Positions 9,675 through 20,012 of a stretch of DNA of 61,917 nt are shown here, piece after piece. Where the stretch lies: the IMG/VR virus record IMGVR_UViG_3300013120_000579, positions 1-61,917 of that record. One strand, written 5' to 3'. Source of the stretch: a virus. Position 1 is the stretch's first letter. The number at the start of each line of letters is the position of its first letter. The position numbers were made by a program, and so were the translations under genes. The notes beneath the pieces were generated by a model, which was not told where the DNA came from, did no database searches, and was given only the letters and a program-made list of their open reading frames with translations.

Positions 9675-11252
9675 CTACATTTGTTCATTTAAATACCCCG
9701 TTGGATCTCCGGAGAATGTATGTTTTTTACCATCATTTGCGGTATTGATATCTATTTCTTCTTCAGTGGTATCTACCCAATTGTCATCAATAGCATATTT
9801 TCTGAGACCGTGTGTACCTGATGACTCTTCGCATCCACATAAAAGCGTATTATTATCCACCATAGCACAACTTTCTGTAGTCACTCCAACACTTTGTGTT
9901 GTGGCTACTGTTGACCCATTACTGGTCTGTAATTGACGATATGATGTACCAACTGGTGTATAAAGCATAGAATTGTTTCTATTATATGCAAAAATATAAC
10001 CACCTAAAATACTCGGCGCAACCACTTGCTCATTCGGATTATATAAATCTTGTAAAACGTGGCCATGTGATCTAGCAACGAGCGTAGTGCCGGCCCTTCC
10101 ACACATACACACTTCATAACGATAAGTTGTACTGCTAGTAACAGTCAATGTATCTTTTAAATTTGCTGCTTCTTTTTTTGGATCATCATAAAATTTTACA
10201 GTAACTGTTGATCCGGATCTAGTGAAAGTTATAAACCATCTGTCAGTCTCAAATGCTTCACCATAGAATTCCATATCCGCACTGGCTTCGTAAGTATCTG
10301 ACGTACTACCATCACGATCATATAGAGTAAATCTGAAATCACCGGCTCCTGCATCATAATATGACAGAACTAATCCATCATTATTGTCTAACATGTCTTG
10401 AAGATTAAAGTTGCTATTAGTACATCCAAAAATAACATTAGACGCTGCTGTGTCATCAATAGTACATTGATAAATAAATTCATATTCAAAATCATCTATA
10501 TCCCCAGCTCCTTTATCTCTGCGAAGGTATGATACAGAATCTCTACGCTGTCTTGTTAGATAATAACCTTGATTTCCGGCATCAACATCTCTAGTATCTA
10601 ATACTATATCAGCGGTCGGTGCAGATAACGTCCAAGCTGGCCCCTCGAAGTCATAATATTGTTCCATTACCTCGCCAAGATACAGATCATATTGGCCAGC
10701 CGACACTCCATTTCCTAAACCTCTCCCATCTGAATACACTGCGTATAGCCAAGTGTACTCAGTTGCCGCAGAAGTCACATTTAAAGTATCTACAAGTGAC
10801 GTTCTGCCTGAATCTGAATAGATTTCACAACTTACAGAAGTTCCATTGCGAGTGACTGTTAACCAGTAATTTGTATTTTGAGCCAATGTTACAGTATCTT
10901 CATTGTCAGTAACATAATCACGCAAAAACATATCATAATCCGCACCAGTTAATTTAAAATAAATACCTATTCCATCATTAGCGGTATCAAAAGAATTGTG
11001 TGTACCAACTGTTGTGTTACTCACTGCCCACACGCCGCCTATAACATTTGCAACTGTGTTAACCGAATTAAAAATAACCTTAAGCTGATGAGTAAAATCA
11101 CCAAAGGTATAATTATGGTAGTCACGTCTTATATAAGACCCCGGAGCTCCGTCAGTACGTAAATCACTGTAAACGGCAGATCCTCTACGAATATCCATTC
11201 TACGTCCACCGTCAACACGGTAAAAACTATTATAATCTTCTAAATAACTCAT
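9675..11252 (-). CDS. virion adhesin with two LamG/concanavalin-like modules
   Basis: A 525-residue protein with two homologous beta-sandwich modules. The first (about 30-215) includes GDFTHQLKVIFNSVN and YWLTVTRNGTSVSCEIYSD. The second (about 225-400) includes FEYEFIYQCTIDD and WFITFTRSGSTVTVKFYDD. Both look like concanavalin/LamG-type carbohydrate-binding folds. The C-terminal ~110 residues look like propeller blades (GGYIFAYNRNNSMLY). The same module recurs in the secreted protein at 54992-55705. Probably a side fibre or adhesin on the baseplate; carbohydrate binding is inferred from fold resemblance only. Confidence 0.65.
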   Translation of the reverse strand: MSYLEDYNSFYRVDGGRRMDIRRGSAVYSDLRTDGAPGSYIRRDYHNYTFGDFTHQLKVIFNSVNTVANVIGGVWAVSNTTVGTHNSFDTANDGIGIYFKLTGADYDMFLRDYVTDNEDTVTLAQNTNYWLTVTRNGTSVSCEIYSDSGRTSLVDTLNVTSAATEYTWLYAVYSDGRGLGNGVSAGQYDLYLGEVMEQYYDFEGPAWTLSAPTADIVLDTRDVDAGNQGYYLTRQRRDSVSYLRRDKGAGDIDDFEYEFIYQCTIDDTAASNVIFGCTNSNFNLQDMLDNNDGLVLSYYDAGAGDFRFTLYDRDGSTSDTYEASADMEFYGEAFETDRWFITFTRSGSTVTVKFYDDPKKEAANLKDTLTVTSSTTYRYEVCMCGRAGTTLVARSHGHVLQDLYNPNEQVVAPSILGGYIFAYNRNNSMLYTPVGTSYRQLQTSNGSTVATTQSVGVTTESCAMVDNNTLLCGCEESSGTHGLRKYAIDDNWVDTTEEEIDINTANDGKKHTFSGDPTGYLNEQM

Positions 11253-11266
11253 AAGTATCTAATTAC

Positions 11267-12856
11267 CTACCATAAAATTGTTCCATCGGTTCCCTGTACT
11301 TTCTGGATATATCTTCCTCCGGAGTAATCACCAGAGAAGTAAACGTTATCATTTTCATCAACTACTAAGTATTTCATATCAACGGCATAATTTTCAGAAG
11401 TATCCAATGTCCAATCAGGATCCCCATTATTTAATTCGCTTACTGGATACTTAGCAAGATAGCAGTTTCCGTTAGTTACATCATCACCGCCAGCTAAATA
11501 CATCGTTGTACCAGAGTATGTTATAGCCGCAGCCTCTATTTTATCATTAAGGATATTACCCGCTTTAAGAGTATAATCCGTTCTAGAACTTAAGTCTGAA
11601 CTCCATTTTCTAACTTTATTAGAAGCGGTGTCATCAATTGTCCATACATCTCCATTTCCATCAACAACTATTATCTTCTGTTTACCAACGGATTCAAATT
11701 CAGTTGCTTCTAAATCACCAGTTACTGTAGATCTCTTTGTCAAGACGTTACTTTCAGATGTATAAAGACAGCAACTTGTACTATTTACAGCAAAAGATAG
11801 AAATGTTGTAGAATCAGTTGCTGCTAATTGACCAGTAGATACTGTATTCAGGTTCTCATCAAATATTTCATACCATTCTGAACCACCATAACCAAACACT
11901 CCTATACCCGATCCAACCACCACACCAGATTCTACAGGCGGTACCCATGAGCTTGCTGGGTAATAACTATAAGGAAGTTCGTCATCATCAATCATAAAGC
12001 TAGAAACGCCCCACCCGGAGAATACTAACACTCCTGATATAGAATATACTGGAATGTAGTCATAAGAAATTGTTGTATTGTCTGAATCGCTAACTGATAA
12101 CTTAAATGTATATAGCGTCTCCACTGTTGGGGGAGATGTTAAATTTGCCGTACATCCAGGTAATGCAGCATTTTCAATAGACGAGAGTAAACTAAACCCA
12201 GAAACAGTTGTTAAAGGATTAGTATGACTCCACGCATAACTTAATATATCATTTTCCGGATCATAAATCAAGCCCGAAAGTGATGCATCATCTCCCGGAT
12301 TATAAAAAGTTTTATCATTTACAAATCCCGAAATAACAGGTGCTAGGTTTGTAAACCTTGGCCATACCCCAGCAGGTATGGAAAAATTAAGAAATTTGTC
12401 GAACATATCAGAGTTTCTTGTGAAAGAATATGTTCTGTTACTTTGTCTTAATAAACATGTATAATAAACTTCTTGCGGATTAATGTAATCGCCGTAATCA
12501 GTATTTACATCAAGTTCCTTACCAACATGTGCACTGTATTTTGCACACTGTAAATAGTAAGTGCTAACAGCGGGTGGAGTAAATACAATCTTTAACTTCT
12601 GCAGTTCTGTTTTAGGCATCACGCTTGCATCATTTGTATAAACTTTCAGATCCTCACCGGTGTCCTCATAACTTACTGACCCGGTCCATTCTCTACCAGA
12701 CTCAGTTTGCCAGGTATTAACAACTCCTATAGAAACCTCACCAGCATAGGTTCCTCCAACAGCCGAAGTTGTTATTATCGGAATATGTTCAGCGAAGAAT
12801 CTATTTTCTATGTTAAAAGTATAGGCTTCTCCGGCTTTTAAATATAGTTTTTCCAT
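11267..12856 (-). CDS. baseplate-associated adhesin with Ig/PKD-like domain and propeller-like C-terminus
   Basis: A 529-residue protein. Residues 1-150 are a beta-rich N-terminal domain. A PKD/Ig-like domain at about 170-280 shows NLAPVISGF and IYDPENDILSYAWSH, followed by a run of short repeats of the IIVVDGNGDVWTIDD / YLVVDENDNVYFSGDYSG type, which look like beta-propeller blades. No signal peptide. Part of the leftward baseplate-fibre operon, 10 bases downstream of the previous stop region. A surface or adhesion role is inferred. Confidence 0.6.
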   Translation of the reverse strand: MEKLYLKAGEAYTFNIENRFFAEHIPIITTSAVGGTYAGEVSIGVVNTWQTESGREWTGSVSYEDTGEDLKVYTNDASVMPKTELQKLKIVFTPPAVSTYYLQCAKYSAHVGKELDVNTDYGDYINPQEVYYTCLLRQSNRTYSFTRNSDMFDKFLNFSIPAGVWPRFTNLAPVISGFVNDKTFYNPGDDASLSGLIYDPENDILSYAWSHTNPLTTVSGFSLLSSIENAALPGCTANLTSPPTVETLYTFKLSVSDSDNTTISYDYIPVYSISGVLVFSGWGVSSFMIDDDELPYSYYPASSWVPPVESGVVVGSGIGVFGYGGSEWYEIFDENLNTVSTGQLAATDSTTFLSFAVNSTSCCLYTSESNVLTKRSTVTGDLEATEFESVGKQKIIVVDGNGDVWTIDDTASNKVRKWSSDLSSRTDYTLKAGNILNDKIEAAAITYSGTTMYLAGGDDVTNGNCYLAKYPVSELNNGDPDWTLDTSENYAVDMKYLVVDENDNVYFSGDYSGGRYIQKVQGTDGTILW

Positions 12857-12859
12857 ATG

Positions 12860-14305
12860 TTACCCTGTAGAACTTAATTCATTAAAATTCACTGTATATG
12901 AATCAGATTGTTTTACTTTTGTAATATCATCTATGAGATTATCGATAACACGAAACCCGTGTTTACTCCCTGAATATGTCTGTGTGAATACGTCAAATTC
13001 CTTTACTTCTCCACATTGCAAACTTACTCCGGACACCGTAGCAAAATCTGTTATATAGTCATCAACAAACGCTCCGGAAATTAAAGTTTCGAATTGACTT
13101 ACAGTATCGCCTGAGGCCACTGCTAAGTGAGTAGCTACTGGGACTTCATATGTAACAGTCTCTGTTAAACCAGACGTTGTGATTGTCACATATTTATAAA
13201 CTGCATCTTCCTCTATACTAGCCACTGTTCCTGGTTTATAACTAAAAGGGAACCCAAGTATTAACTCCAAACCATGTTTTACATTATTTATAGTCGGTTC
13301 TCTCCTAGTAACCACTGATAATGCATACATCAGATTAGACAAATGTTGACCATAATAAAGCCTTTGGTTGAAATAGGTCATATCATTCCACCCAGATATA
13401 AAAGGTGAATACGCACCAGCAGATATAATTTCATCAGGGTAATCAACCCCAAACCCAGGAAAATAAATGCTACCTAAAGTAGGTAGTAAACAGATACTTT
13501 GTCTATTTAAAAATTTTTCGCCTTTTTGTAAAGTAGTATCAACTGTTTTGTATTGAATGTTGTTGGCACCAGTTCCGAGTCCCTTCAAAAATTTTAACTT
13601 AGTCAAAGCTTCAATTTCATAATCAGTACCTTCTGTTAAAACCTGGTCAGTTGAATAACCACTTAAAGTCGGCATAGATAAATAAAATAACCCATCAGTA
13701 AATGGGTAAATATATCCTTGAATAGCAGTAGCTTCAGTCGGAACTCCACCCACCGGAGTTACACTTCCATTGTCAGAAAATGTAGTAGATGTAGTATTCC
13801 CTATGTACAAGAACTGGTTCAAGTCTCTCCCATATACGTTATAACTAGCAACTCCGCTTGTAGCTGTCCAAGTTAAAACATTTGGATTTGAAGTTAAGTT
13901 AGCAGCGCCACTGATTAACACAACAGGTGTTGACGCGAGTGTCTCACCGGAGTTACTATCAACTGATGTTATCTTGTAAGCATACATACTGCCGTCTGCA
14001 ACTGGTGTATTAGACAGCGCAAGCCCGGATGGAGGAGAAAACAGAATGTCATCAACGTTTTTGTCATCCCCAGTAAATATTATATCTAAATCTTGATAGG
14101 AATGTTCTAGATAGCCTTGATTAAACTCGAAGAATTTAGCAAGGTAATTTTGATAAAGATCATAATACATTCCTGCCACGCCATTAAACATCGCTTCCCA
14201 AAACGCCTCTATGACTGCTTTGGAATCGTCATCAAGATCATTATATACAGTTCCAAGAGATCCCCAAAGATCTTCTAGATTTATATTTGATGTGGGGGTA
14301 AACAT
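12860..14305 (-). CDS. baseplate protein with Fn3/Ig-like insertion
   Basis: A 481-residue protein directly coupled to the J-like gene: its ATG overlaps the upstream stop (TAATG). The N-terminal ~85 residues are helical (SKAVIEAFWEAMFNGVAG). An Fn3/Ig-like module follows at about 90-190 (PPSGLALSNTPVADGSMYAY, SYNVYGRDLNQFLYIGN), then a mixed domain. Position immediately after a J-like protein suggests a tail-protein-I or wedge-connector role linking baseplate to fibres. I cannot assign a family from sequence alone. Confidence 0.6.
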   Translation of the reverse strand: MFTPTSNINLEDLWGSLGTVYNDLDDDSKAVIEAFWEAMFNGVAGMYYDLYQNYLAKFFEFNQGYLEHSYQDLDIIFTGDDKNVDDILFSPPSGLALSNTPVADGSMYAYKITSVDSNSGETLASTPVVLISGAANLTSNPNVLTWTATSGVASYNVYGRDLNQFLYIGNTTSTTFSDNGSVTPVGGVPTEATAIQGYIYPFTDGLFYLSMPTLSGYSTDQVLTEGTDYEIEALTKLKFLKGLGTGANNIQYKTVDTTLQKGEKFLNRQSICLLPTLGSIYFPGFGVDYPDEIISAGAYSPFISGWNDMTYFNQRLYYGQHLSNLMYALSVVTRREPTINNVKHGLELILGFPFSYKPGTVASIEEDAVYKYVTITTSGLTETVTYEVPVATHLAVASGDTVSQFETLISGAFVDDYITDFATVSGVSLQCGEVKEFDVFTQTYSGSKHGFRVIDNLIDDITKVKQSDSYTVNFNELSSTG

Positions 14306-17300
14306 TATACTTTAGTCACTCCAGATAGTTTATCATCAGTAGTATAAAAGGCACTGACCGAATCAGACGGAATTGTGTACGTTTGTCCGTCCATAGTAAT
14401 AGTTTCTTTTGTGAAATCTGGTTTATACCGCGTAATATTTATTGTAATATCTAAATTAACATAATCAGCATTATTGTCATATAATACGTCTACAAGGTCA
14501 GATTTATCAAATGAACCTGTTGTTAAGGCATTAAAATATTCTTTTATCTTTGTTTTCATCTCAGCCTCTTCTAATCCACCAGAATACTCTAAATTTTCTA
14601 TCTCGATGATAGTTAAAGGCATCACCTTTACTTTAATATCAGAAGCCGGGTAACGACTAGCTGAGCTATTAAAAAGATCATTAACAAGTTCACCTTGTGT
14701 CCAATAACGATATTCCAATTCTATTAATGAGCCTGTCAAATCATCAGCATCAAAAGTGATACTGTAATTAGCTGAGTCAGTGAAAGATAGGCCGTCATCA
14801 TTATTAGTAATAGTGTATCCGTCCGTATCATAAGGAACCTTAGAAACATATTCTCGAATTTCTGTAAAGTCTGCTATATACCCTGGGAACGCCGTTGTAT
14901 TTGTCACTAAAGAATTTCCATTAATAGCGACAACGGTGGTGCCTACCTGGATATTATCAGGATCATAAACGTAAATATCAGTTGCGTTTCCTCTGTGAAT
15001 CCCACTAGCTATGGTATTATCTATACGGCAATAGTAACTTACCAGAGCATGTTCAGTATCATCGGTAAAAGTTGGACCACTATTAGCAGCTGTAGCTGCT
15101 ACGTTTACATACATATCAGAATCTACGTAATCAGAAAGTGTTTCATATTCGCCTTCTATTAATTGCAAAGCTCGGGAGTCATCAATAGTATATTCATGGG
15201 TTCCTATAGTCTCCCATTCATCCTCTGTTACATTATAAACAACAGCTTTGACCTTTGAATGCCCGGTGTCACCGGCAAGAGCATATTGAACTGGGTCATA
15301 ACCAACCCCATAATATTGTATATTTAAGGCATCATTTGCGATATCCCAATCACTTTCTAATGCATTTAATTTAAACCTAAATAAGTGCATTGGAAAGTTT
15401 TCTATAAATGATCTAATACTTAATTCATCAAGACGCCATTCGCAATTCCGTGTTTGCGCAACTGCTACTCCGAAGTGACTTTGTGATGTCTCAAGTACAT
15501 CTACTCCGTTTGAGCGCGTTACTTTATCGCCAGACACTGGTACATATGGTGGATAAGTAGCTCCACGATTCAGGACTCGATTAGCAGATGAATAAGTATC
15601 AGCGGGTGGACTATCATTCTCGAAAACCCACGCTTCGAAACCAAGCGTTTGGTATATTTTTAATCTGAATCCATAATCAACTTCTTTCTCTATCCAGACT
15701 TTACCAGCTACCAAGAATTGGTTTGTGCCGGAAGTTTGGTCCCACATCTGATCATGGCCAACCCATACCTCCTCTTGAAGAACATCGTTATCTACAAGAT
15801 ACACATTATATTTCCAATATTCGGAATGGGTTTTAATATAGTTGCTTCCGACCAACCCCTCAGTTACTGGGTTAACGCCGTATTGTTCTTGGAAAAGTTC
15901 TACATCCGCATCTGTGTAATAACCGGCACCCTGGTTTAATCTAACCAAAAATTCTGGTTGCTTTCTCCAAGCAAGACCATAACCGTCGTGTGGTAGAAAA
16001 ACTTCAGAATGTCTAAGAAGAGTTATATAACACATTTCTCCATTTTCTGTGTTATCTGTTGTGTTCATAATACAATCTATCTGAACTCCTAAGTGTTGAT
16101 CAATTTGTTTATGAAAAATAGGGGCAGTGTTATTAAAATTTGTTGGTAAGATCAAATCAGTTAATTGCTGATGAGCATACGTACTAGAATCGAGAATGTC
16201 TGACGAGAGTAAATCCATTATTCCACTAATAGTAGTTAAGCTAATACTTATGGATTGCTCTTTATCATCATCAGGATCTAAATATTTACCTAAGACTAAC
16301 TGATCTGAATCTATTCTGACTTCATCAACATAAAATAAACTTTGAGATGGATTAATGCCGTCATGTACTTGCCAATTACCAGAAGCCAAAATTAAGGCCA
16401 AGTCGACTTGAACATCGTCATCATAGAGGTCACCAAAATATTCTCTTACTATGATATCAGTTTCGGTTTCAGCATAATTCATGTCATTAAGTAGGTATAC
16501 TCCTTCATACATTGAATCAGAAAATTCCTTTGACCAACCAGTTATGCTAGGCATGCTTACTTCAGCAGTTTCGTCTGTATCAGCAAACACCCCAAACAGA
16601 GCCAGATGTTTCGAATCATAGGTTCCACCATGGAGACCTGAGTATGTATGTAAGAAATCCTCTTCTTGATAGTTAGCTACTGTTTCAGACAGAGAAGTCA
16701 GATCTCTTACCATCAATGGATTATTAGCCCCTACTACCTCTGTCTTTACAACAGATGTGAAATTTTCCGATACTTTGTTAATAATAGCTTCCGCAGAAGC
16801 GAGGCTATTGTTAAAAACTGTTGACTTCAGCCTGGTATAATACTCAGTGTTTGTTTCTCTATCTGTTCCAGAAGTAAATGGCGATGCATTCGTTATTTTC
16901 GCAGGGGTTTTTATACCAGTAGAAACAACGTTAAATTTTGTATCAGCAGGTTTATTATAGTCCTCCCCTGTGAGTTTAGATATAACAGGGATTAACCCAG
17001 AATCATAATACGGATAACTAGAAATGTTATCTTCCATTTGAGTTTTTGTAACATACGTCGCAGTAGGGAATTCATATTCTAATCCGTCTTCTGTTTGAAT
17101 AATAAAACCTTTTGGTATATCTAATGTAACAGGTTGGGAATAATAGAATGTGACATACCCCGTTGCTTTTGTTCCTGCTGTTCTCTCTACAAGAAAATTT
17201 ACCCCTAACGCATCCAAAGCATCTTCAGATAAATCACTGGCGCTGGTAGCAGATTCATTTGCGAGAATAGTTTCGTGCTGAGTTCTGTAATCCTCTAATA

Positions 17301-17415
17301 CTACTGACAAAGGATTTATAAGGAGATCATAAAAAACGCTACCTGGAGATGTATCAATGTCTGCATTAGTTGTTTTAATCTTCTCTTTTATATAATTTTT
17401 TATATCTATAGCCAT
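14305..17415 (-). CDS. baseplate J-like wedge protein (Mu gp47 / T4 gp6 type), enlarged
   Basis: The N-terminus (TSPGSVFYDLLINPLSVVLE, then LDALGVNFLVERTAGTKATG and VTLDIPKGFIIQTEDGLEYE) is the typical Baseplate_J pattern. The C-terminus (IKVKVMPLTIIEIENLEYS, MKTKIKEYFNAL) is the matching end region. At 1036 residues it is much longer than Mu gp47 or T4 gp6. The extra mass is a beta-rich middle section of several hundred residues. It lies after the gp25-like gene, the usual order for baseplate wedge genes. Confident family call; the role of the insert is unknown. Confidence 0.85.
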   Translation of the reverse strand: MAIDIKNYIKEKIKTTNADIDTSPGSVFYDLLINPLSVVLEDYRTQHETILANESATSASDLSEDALDALGVNFLVERTAGTKATGYVTFYYSQPVTLDIPKGFIIQTEDGLEYEFPTATYVTKTQMEDNISSYPYYDSGLIPVISKLTGEDYNKPADTKFNVVSTGIKTPAKITNASPFTSGTDRETNTEYYTRLKSTVFNNSLASAEAIINKVSENFTSVVKTEVVGANNPLMVRDLTSLSETVANYQEEDFLHTYSGLHGGTYDSKHLALFGVFADTDETAEVSMPSITGWSKEFSDSMYEGVYLLNDMNYAETETDIIVREYFGDLYDDDVQVDLALILASGNWQVHDGINPSQSLFYVDEVRIDSDQLVLGKYLDPDDDKEQSISISLTTISGIMDLLSSDILDSSTYAHQQLTDLILPTNFNNTAPIFHKQIDQHLGVQIDCIMNTTDNTENGEMCYITLLRHSEVFLPHDGYGLAWRKQPEFLVRLNQGAGYYTDADVELFQEQYGVNPVTEGLVGSNYIKTHSEYWKYNVYLVDNDVLQEEVWVGHDQMWDQTSGTNQFLVAGKVWIEKEVDYGFRLKIYQTLGFEAWVFENDSPPADTYSSANRVLNRGATYPPYVPVSGDKVTRSNGVDVLETSQSHFGVAVAQTRNCEWRLDELSIRSFIENFPMHLFRFKLNALESDWDIANDALNIQYYGVGYDPVQYALAGDTGHSKVKAVVYNVTEDEWETIGTHEYTIDDSRALQLIEGEYETLSDYVDSDMYVNVAATAANSGPTFTDDTEHALVSYYCRIDNTIASGIHRGNATDIYVYDPDNIQVGTTVVAINGNSLVTNTTAFPGYIADFTEIREYVSKVPYDTDGYTITNNDDGLSFTDSANYSITFDADDLTGSLIELEYRYWTQGELVNDLFNSSASRYPASDIKVKVMPLTIIEIENLEYSGGLEEAEMKTKIKEYFNALTTGSFDKSDLVDVLYDNNADYVNLDITINITRYKPDFTKETITMDGQTYTIPSDSVSAFYTTDDKLSGVTKV

Positions 17416-17431
17416 ACTCTTATTTTCCCAT

Positions 17432-17887
17432 TTAGACCGTTAAAGGTACAGTTAGTTTTGATAATTGGTTATCTTCAGAAACAACATCCAGTTCTATTAA
17501 CCAAGTCTCTGCCGTCGTTTTATACGTGACTGTTTTTACAGTTATATCAACTAATTTTTCATTAGGAGCTAAATACATTCCATCATCTATAAGGTCTTCT
17601 TGTTCAGTTAAAAGATCATTCACTACTTCTTTCATGGCAATGGCTAGTCGATCTCTCATAGCTGAACTATCGTTTATATCAAATGAAGAAAAAGTTTTAA
17701 ACATATTAGAACCATAATTAGGAAACAGGGCATTTGTTCCTTTATCAGTAAGGATTCTTTTTGTTATCTTCTGAGCTAAAAGGTTTTCCCCGACAACTAC
17801 TCCATTAGTTGCTGAAAAGTTTAAATAAGCAACCTGCTCTGTGTTATTAGAATCGTCTGTAAAATTTACTAATTGTATATCATACAT
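17432..17887 (-). CDS. gp25-like baseplate wedge protein
   Basis: A 151-residue protein with the GPW/gp25 layout: a short N-terminal strand region, LLAQKITKRILTDKGTNALF, then PNYGSNMF, a helix (MRDRLAIAMKEVVNDLLTEQE) and a terminal beta hairpin (TWLIELDVVSEDNQLSKLTV). The family forms the baseplate wedge/sheath-initiator end of contractile tails. It sits directly upstream of the J-like gene on the same transcript, as in many myoviruses. Confidence 0.8.
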   Translation of the reverse strand: MYDIQLVNFTDDSNNTEQVAYLNFSATNGVVVGENLLAQKITKRILTDKGTNALFPNYGSNMFKTFSSFDINDSSAMRDRLAIAMKEVVNDLLTEQEDLIDDGMYLAPNEKLVDITVKTVTYKTTAETWLIELDVVSEDNQLSKLTVPLTV

Positions 17888-17901
17888 AATAAAAATCCCT
17901 A

Positions 17902-20010
17902 TTAAGCATAATTTGGCAATGCTTGCAACGTAGCAGTCATAACATCTATTTTTGCTTTGTTTGATTTTAAGTTAGTCACTGTTTGTTGTATATCTCTCTG
18001 TTCTTTTTCACCCAATCGAAGTCTTTTCAATGAGTCGCTTACTTTACTCATTCCTTCTTTGCCTACAGTAGCTGCACACTGCGTCGCGGACCAACCGAAA
18101 TCCGCTACATCGAGATAACCAGCAATAGATGATAGGTCCCCAGTTAACAATTGGCCAGCTAGCACAGATGTAAACAGGGCCTTGCCATCTCCCATTTTAT
18201 TTATAAGACTATCAACGTATTTTTTTATTATACTGAATCCAGGAAAACGCTCGACTTGGTTCATAAAATTTTGGGTAAATATTATTTCTTCTGAGTCAAG
18301 TTTATACTGTTCGTTTACCAAGGTTTCCACAGCTCTCAGATTAGCAATAAGATTTGCTGATAATCCAGGATTTATTACAAAAGCAGCAGCTTGTCCAGCC
18401 AAAGCTAACAGGTTATTATTAGCAATAGTTAGGACTTGATTTCCTATCTCTTTACCATCGCTGTCATTCTTATTCTCTATAAATGTCTCTAATTTGGTAA
18501 GAGCATCTTCGATAGCTACTAAATAATCAGTGACCTCTCCCGCTTGTAGATTTACTGATTCTCCATAACCTTTTATTTGAATACCGGAACCACCGATAGT
18601 TGCGCTTAACAAGTTTTTAGACATTATTAATTTCCTTGTCCACGTTGAAAACTTTTTATCTACATTTAATTGCCGTACTCCTATTGGGTTCTTATCAAAA
18701 TCAGTGATGACCCCGTCCATATCATCATAGACAGCTTTTAAATAGTTATAACCTGGGTCAAGAAGAGTTTTTAACATCCCGCTATGTTGTTTAATAATAT
18801 CCATATATGTCGGAGCTAATAACAGGGCTGACTCGGCTATTTTAGTTTTATTCATAGTCCTCTGCCAAGTAATATTCTTAGTCTCGGCTCTAGAGAACAA
18901 TGGGTAACTTCTTTTATCAGCTAGAATTTCAATAAAATCCCTAAACTCTTTTGGTGGAGTCAACGTCCACGTCATCCATTTTTGTTTCTTGGCTATTTTC
19001 AAAGACCATATAGGCAATCTTTCAATTAGAACGGTACTAGTATTCTCTACCACAGTATTTACAGCAAACTTTCTCAAAAACTCTGGGAGAGTTGGAAGGA
19101 ATCTAAACAAAACCTTTTTTAATTGCGCTCTCCCCTCGCTTGTACCCAAATCAAATTTATTTCCAAGTTCCTTCCACAAATCTTTTATGTATACATCCCA
19201 TTTAGCAATATCCAAGAATTTTTTATCCGCGGAAAGTTCAATAGTTAAAAATGGTAACTCCGTTTCTAATCCAAAATCTTCGTGTATAGCTTTTAATTGG
19301 TCTTGGACAGCAGCATAGCCTGGAGTAAGATAAGCTAAACTATTGTCTATGTATTCTACTGCGTTACCAACACTTTTACCAGATACATATTGTTTTCTTT
19401 CTGTTTGTAACCCTGAGATTTCAGCTCCTATTAATCTTGTGGCTTTTCTAACTTGTTGATGAGCCAGGTTTATATTATTGAAGTATGAAATATCAAATGA
19501 ACTGCCGACATCATTAAATGCATTTAGCCACGAAATTAAAGTACGGATTTCGTTAAGTATTATCAGAGCAAGTTCTTGTCTACGTTTTAATTGAGTTAAC
19601 AAACTCTCAGCAGCATAATATTGGATAACAAAAAGAGACCCGGGAATAGTGGCAAGAACGGTAGCAAGAGCACTATTAATAGCTCCAAGTACACTTTCAA
19701 ATAAAACCTTCCCAACAAAATTGTCTACCAGTGCTGTTGCAGCGCCCCCAACAAATTCTTTCAATAGTACATAAACTAACTGAAAAAAATTACCTGCAGA
19801 ACGATATGAAAGATCATCTATTGTTTTTTTAATATCATCTTGTAATCTACCAACAAGCTTTGTTATCTTATCTTGTATATCTTCTAAACTACAGCTATCT
19901 TCGTCTAAATGAATACCTATGGCAGATAAAGCCTGAACCGCTTCTGTTACGTTAGATGCAACTTCTGATCCCTTTTTTATCCCAGCTAATTGTTTATTAG
20001 TTAATCCCAT
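17902..20010 (-). CDS. large helical structural protein of the baseplate region, unknown
   Basis: A 702-residue protein, mostly helical. It has hydrophobic glycine/alanine-rich segments around residues 85-130 (FVGGAATALVDNFVGKVLF, INSALATVLATIPGSLFVI) and coiled-coil ends. Its place between a sigma-like gene and gp25 in the tail operon suggests a virion or baseplate component. The hydrophobic part could insert in a membrane during ejection. No family recognised. Confidence 0.6.
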   Translation of the reverse strand: MGLTNKQLAGIKKGSEVASNVTEAVQALSAIGIHLDEDSCSLEDIQDKITKLVGRLQDDIKKTIDDLSYRSAGNFFQLVYVLLKEFVGGAATALVDNFVGKVLFESVLGAINSALATVLATIPGSLFVIQYYAAESLLTQLKRRQELALIILNEIRTLISWLNAFNDVGSSFDISYFNNINLAHQQVRKATRLIGAEISGLQTERKQYVSGKSVGNAVEYIDNSLAYLTPGYAAVQDQLKAIHEDFGLETELPFLTIELSADKKFLDIAKWDVYIKDLWKELGNKFDLGTSEGRAQLKKVLFRFLPTLPEFLRKFAVNTVVENTSTVLIERLPIWSLKIAKKQKWMTWTLTPPKEFRDFIEILADKRSYPLFSRAETKNITWQRTMNKTKIAESALLLAPTYMDIIKQHSGMLKTLLDPGYNYLKAVYDDMDGVITDFDKNPIGVRQLNVDKKFSTWTRKLIMSKNLLSATIGGSGIQIKGYGESVNLQAGEVTDYLVAIEDALTKLETFIENKNDSDGKEIGNQVLTIANNNLLALAGQAAAFVINPGLSANLIANLRAVETLVNEQYKLDSEEIIFTQNFMNQVERFPGFSIIKKYVDSLINKMGDGKALFTSVLAGQLLTGDLSSIAGYLDVADFGWSATQCAATVGKEGMSKVSDSLKRLRLGEKEQRDIQQTVTNLKSNKAKIDVMTATLQALPNYA

Positions 20011-20012
20011 AA

